Source: Acidimicrobiales bacterium (GTDB lineage Bacteria; Actinomycetota; Acidimicrobiia; Acidimicrobiales; RAAP-2). Taken from it: DNA of 5,523 nucleotides. The notes under the pieces are model-generated. The model had not been told where the DNA came from. It saw nothing but the letters and a program-made list of their open reading frames with translations, and made no database searches. The stretch is from positions 1 to 5,523 of the forward strand of contig JADGOF010000177.1 in the NCBI GenBank assembly GCA_017883105.1, written 5' to 3'. This document shows, in pieces, positions 4,655 through 5,523 of this stretch. How positions within the stretch are numbered: position 1 is the stretch's first letter; the number at the start of each line of letters is the position of its first letter. The position numbers and the translations under genes are program-made.

Positions 4655-5523
4655 ACCAGGCTGGGCTCGCCTTCACCCACCAACGGGTCCGTCGGGTCAG
4701 GCAGCTCCTGCGTAAGCGCAGTCTTCGCAGCGCCGAGCACGTGGTGGTCCTCGAAGGTGCCGAGCTGCTCTCGGTGGCCCTGACTGCTGGCGCACCGGTC
4801 GAATCCGTCTACGTCGCGCCCGAGGGTCGGGCCGTCACGGCGGTGGCCGAGGTGGTGGACCGGGCGCATACCGCCGGCGCCCGGGTCTTCGACCTGGCCC
4901 CCGGGGTCATCGAGCGGATCGCCGACACGGTGACACCCCAGCCGGTCGTGTCGGTAGTGGGATTCCGCCCGGCGAAGCTCGAGGAGGTCCGAAGCGCCTC
5001 GATGGTGCTGGTGTGCGTGGACGTTCGCGACCCGGGTAATGCCGGGACGGTGATCAGGACTGCTGACGCGGCGGGAGTCGATGCGGTGATCTGCTGTGAC
5101 GGTACGGTCGATCCCACCAACCCGAAGACCGTGCGCTCCTCGGCCGGATCACTCTTCCATCTGCCGGTGGTGTCGGGCGGATCGGCCGACGCGGTCATCG
5201 AGACCCTGCGGACCTGGGGATTCACCACGGTGGGCACCGTGGTGCGCGATGGCATCGACTACACGACCTTCGACTGGAGCCGACCGGTCGCCCTGATCTT
5301 CGGCAACGAGGCATCCGGTCTCAGCGGCGAGGTGACCGGTCGACTCGACGTGGGGGTGACCATCCCCATGGCCGGACGGGCCGAGTCCCTGAATGTCAGT
5401 GTGTCAGCTGCAGTACTCTGCTTCGAGGCACTGCGCCAACGGCGTGTCGCCGGGGACGGTTCGCGCTCTACGATGCCCGGCATGGATAGAGCGACCGGTC
5501 GACTCGGGACGACCCCGGGCGGC
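4651..5523 (+). CDS. TrmH/SpoU-family RNA 2'-O-methyltransferase (partial, runs off the end)
   Basis: The frame is open from the end of rplT to the window edge (291 codons). Counting from CTG 4651, residues about 10-100 are a SpoU substrate-binding domain (VRRVRQLLRKRSLRSAEHVV, then LEGAELLSVALTAG). The SPOUT knot follows with all three motifs: DPGNAGTVIRTADAAG (Asn130, Arg136), LIFGNEASGLS (Asn219, Glu220) and IPMAGRAESLNVSVSAAV (Ser246, Asn248). It would methylate a ribose 2'-OH of rRNA or tRNA using SAM; which nucleotide cannot be told. The frame has no ATG/GTG/TTG between rplT and GTG 4741, which would cut into the domain; CTG 4651, sharing CTGA with the rplT stop and with GAGG 4640-4643 seven bases upstream, fits best. 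The conserved domain ends near residue 265, but the frame continues. Confidence 0.88.
   Translation, partial: MNQAGLAFTHQRVRRVRQLLRKRSLRSAEHVVVLEGAELLSVALTAGAPVESVYVAPEGRAVTAVAEVVDRAHTAGARVFDLAPGVIERIADTVTPQPVVSVVGFRPAKLEEVRSASMVLVCVDVRDPGNAGTVIRTADAAGVDAVICCDGTVDPTNPKTVRSSAGSLFHLPVVSGGSADAVIETLRTWGFTTVGTVVRDGIDYTTFDWSRPVALIFGNEASGLSGEVTGRLDVGVTIPMAGRAESLNVSVSAAVLCFEALRQRRVAGDGSRSTMPGMDRATGRLGTTPGG

Noticed and set aside
4809..5255. Minus-strand open frame in the methyltransferase gene
   Set aside because: Ser/Thr/Arg/Pro-rich antisense shadow; the plus frame carries all the SPOUT motifs.

Overview
This is a GC-rich window (roughly two thirds G+C by eye, strongly GC-biased third codon positions). 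It most resembles an actinobacterium, and I lean to the class Acidimicrobiia. Support comes from the gene order (infC-rpmI-rplT-SpoU methyltransferase, with a DUF1844-like gene beside infC, as I recall from Streptomyces), frequent GTG/TTG starts, an apparently leaderless gene, and a small cold-shock-domain variant. The class is inferred from general resemblance, not from a search.

Layout. Positions 1-102 hold the 3' end of hisG (plus strand). Ten bases later a TTG-started gene (113-790, plus) encodes a cold-shock-like domain with a long Pro/Ser/Val-rich tail. It runs tail to tail into a minus-strand gene (2364-484) for a 12-helix MFS transporter. The two reading frames overlap by 307 bp, entirely within their low-complexity C-terminal tails. 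Upstream of the transporter, and overlapping it by GTGA, is a minus-strand DUF1844-like gene (2900-2361). A near-symmetric promoter core (TAGCCTA, 2907-2913) could drive that gene leftward as a leaderless mRNA and the translation operon rightward.

The right half is the translation operon: IF3 (infC), bL35 (rpmI), bL20 (rplT) and a SpoU/TrmH-family RNA methyltransferase that runs off the window end. All four products act on or with the ribosome or RNA. The infC reading frame has no ATG/GTG/TTG start upstream of its conserved N-terminus, so a non-canonical AUA or AUC start is needed, the hallmark of IF3 autoregulation. The methyltransferase also lacks a standard start and appears to begin at a CTG overlapping the rplT stop.

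Two non-coding stretches look structured: the ~180-nt infC leader (four consecutive hairpins) and the unusually long 212-bp rpmI-rplT spacer (five or six consecutive hairpins, one pair mutually exclusive). They are the best candidates for undescribed cis-regulatory RNAs here, plausibly feedback sites for IF3 or bL20. There is no sign of mobile elements, CRISPR arrays, tRNA or rRNA genes.
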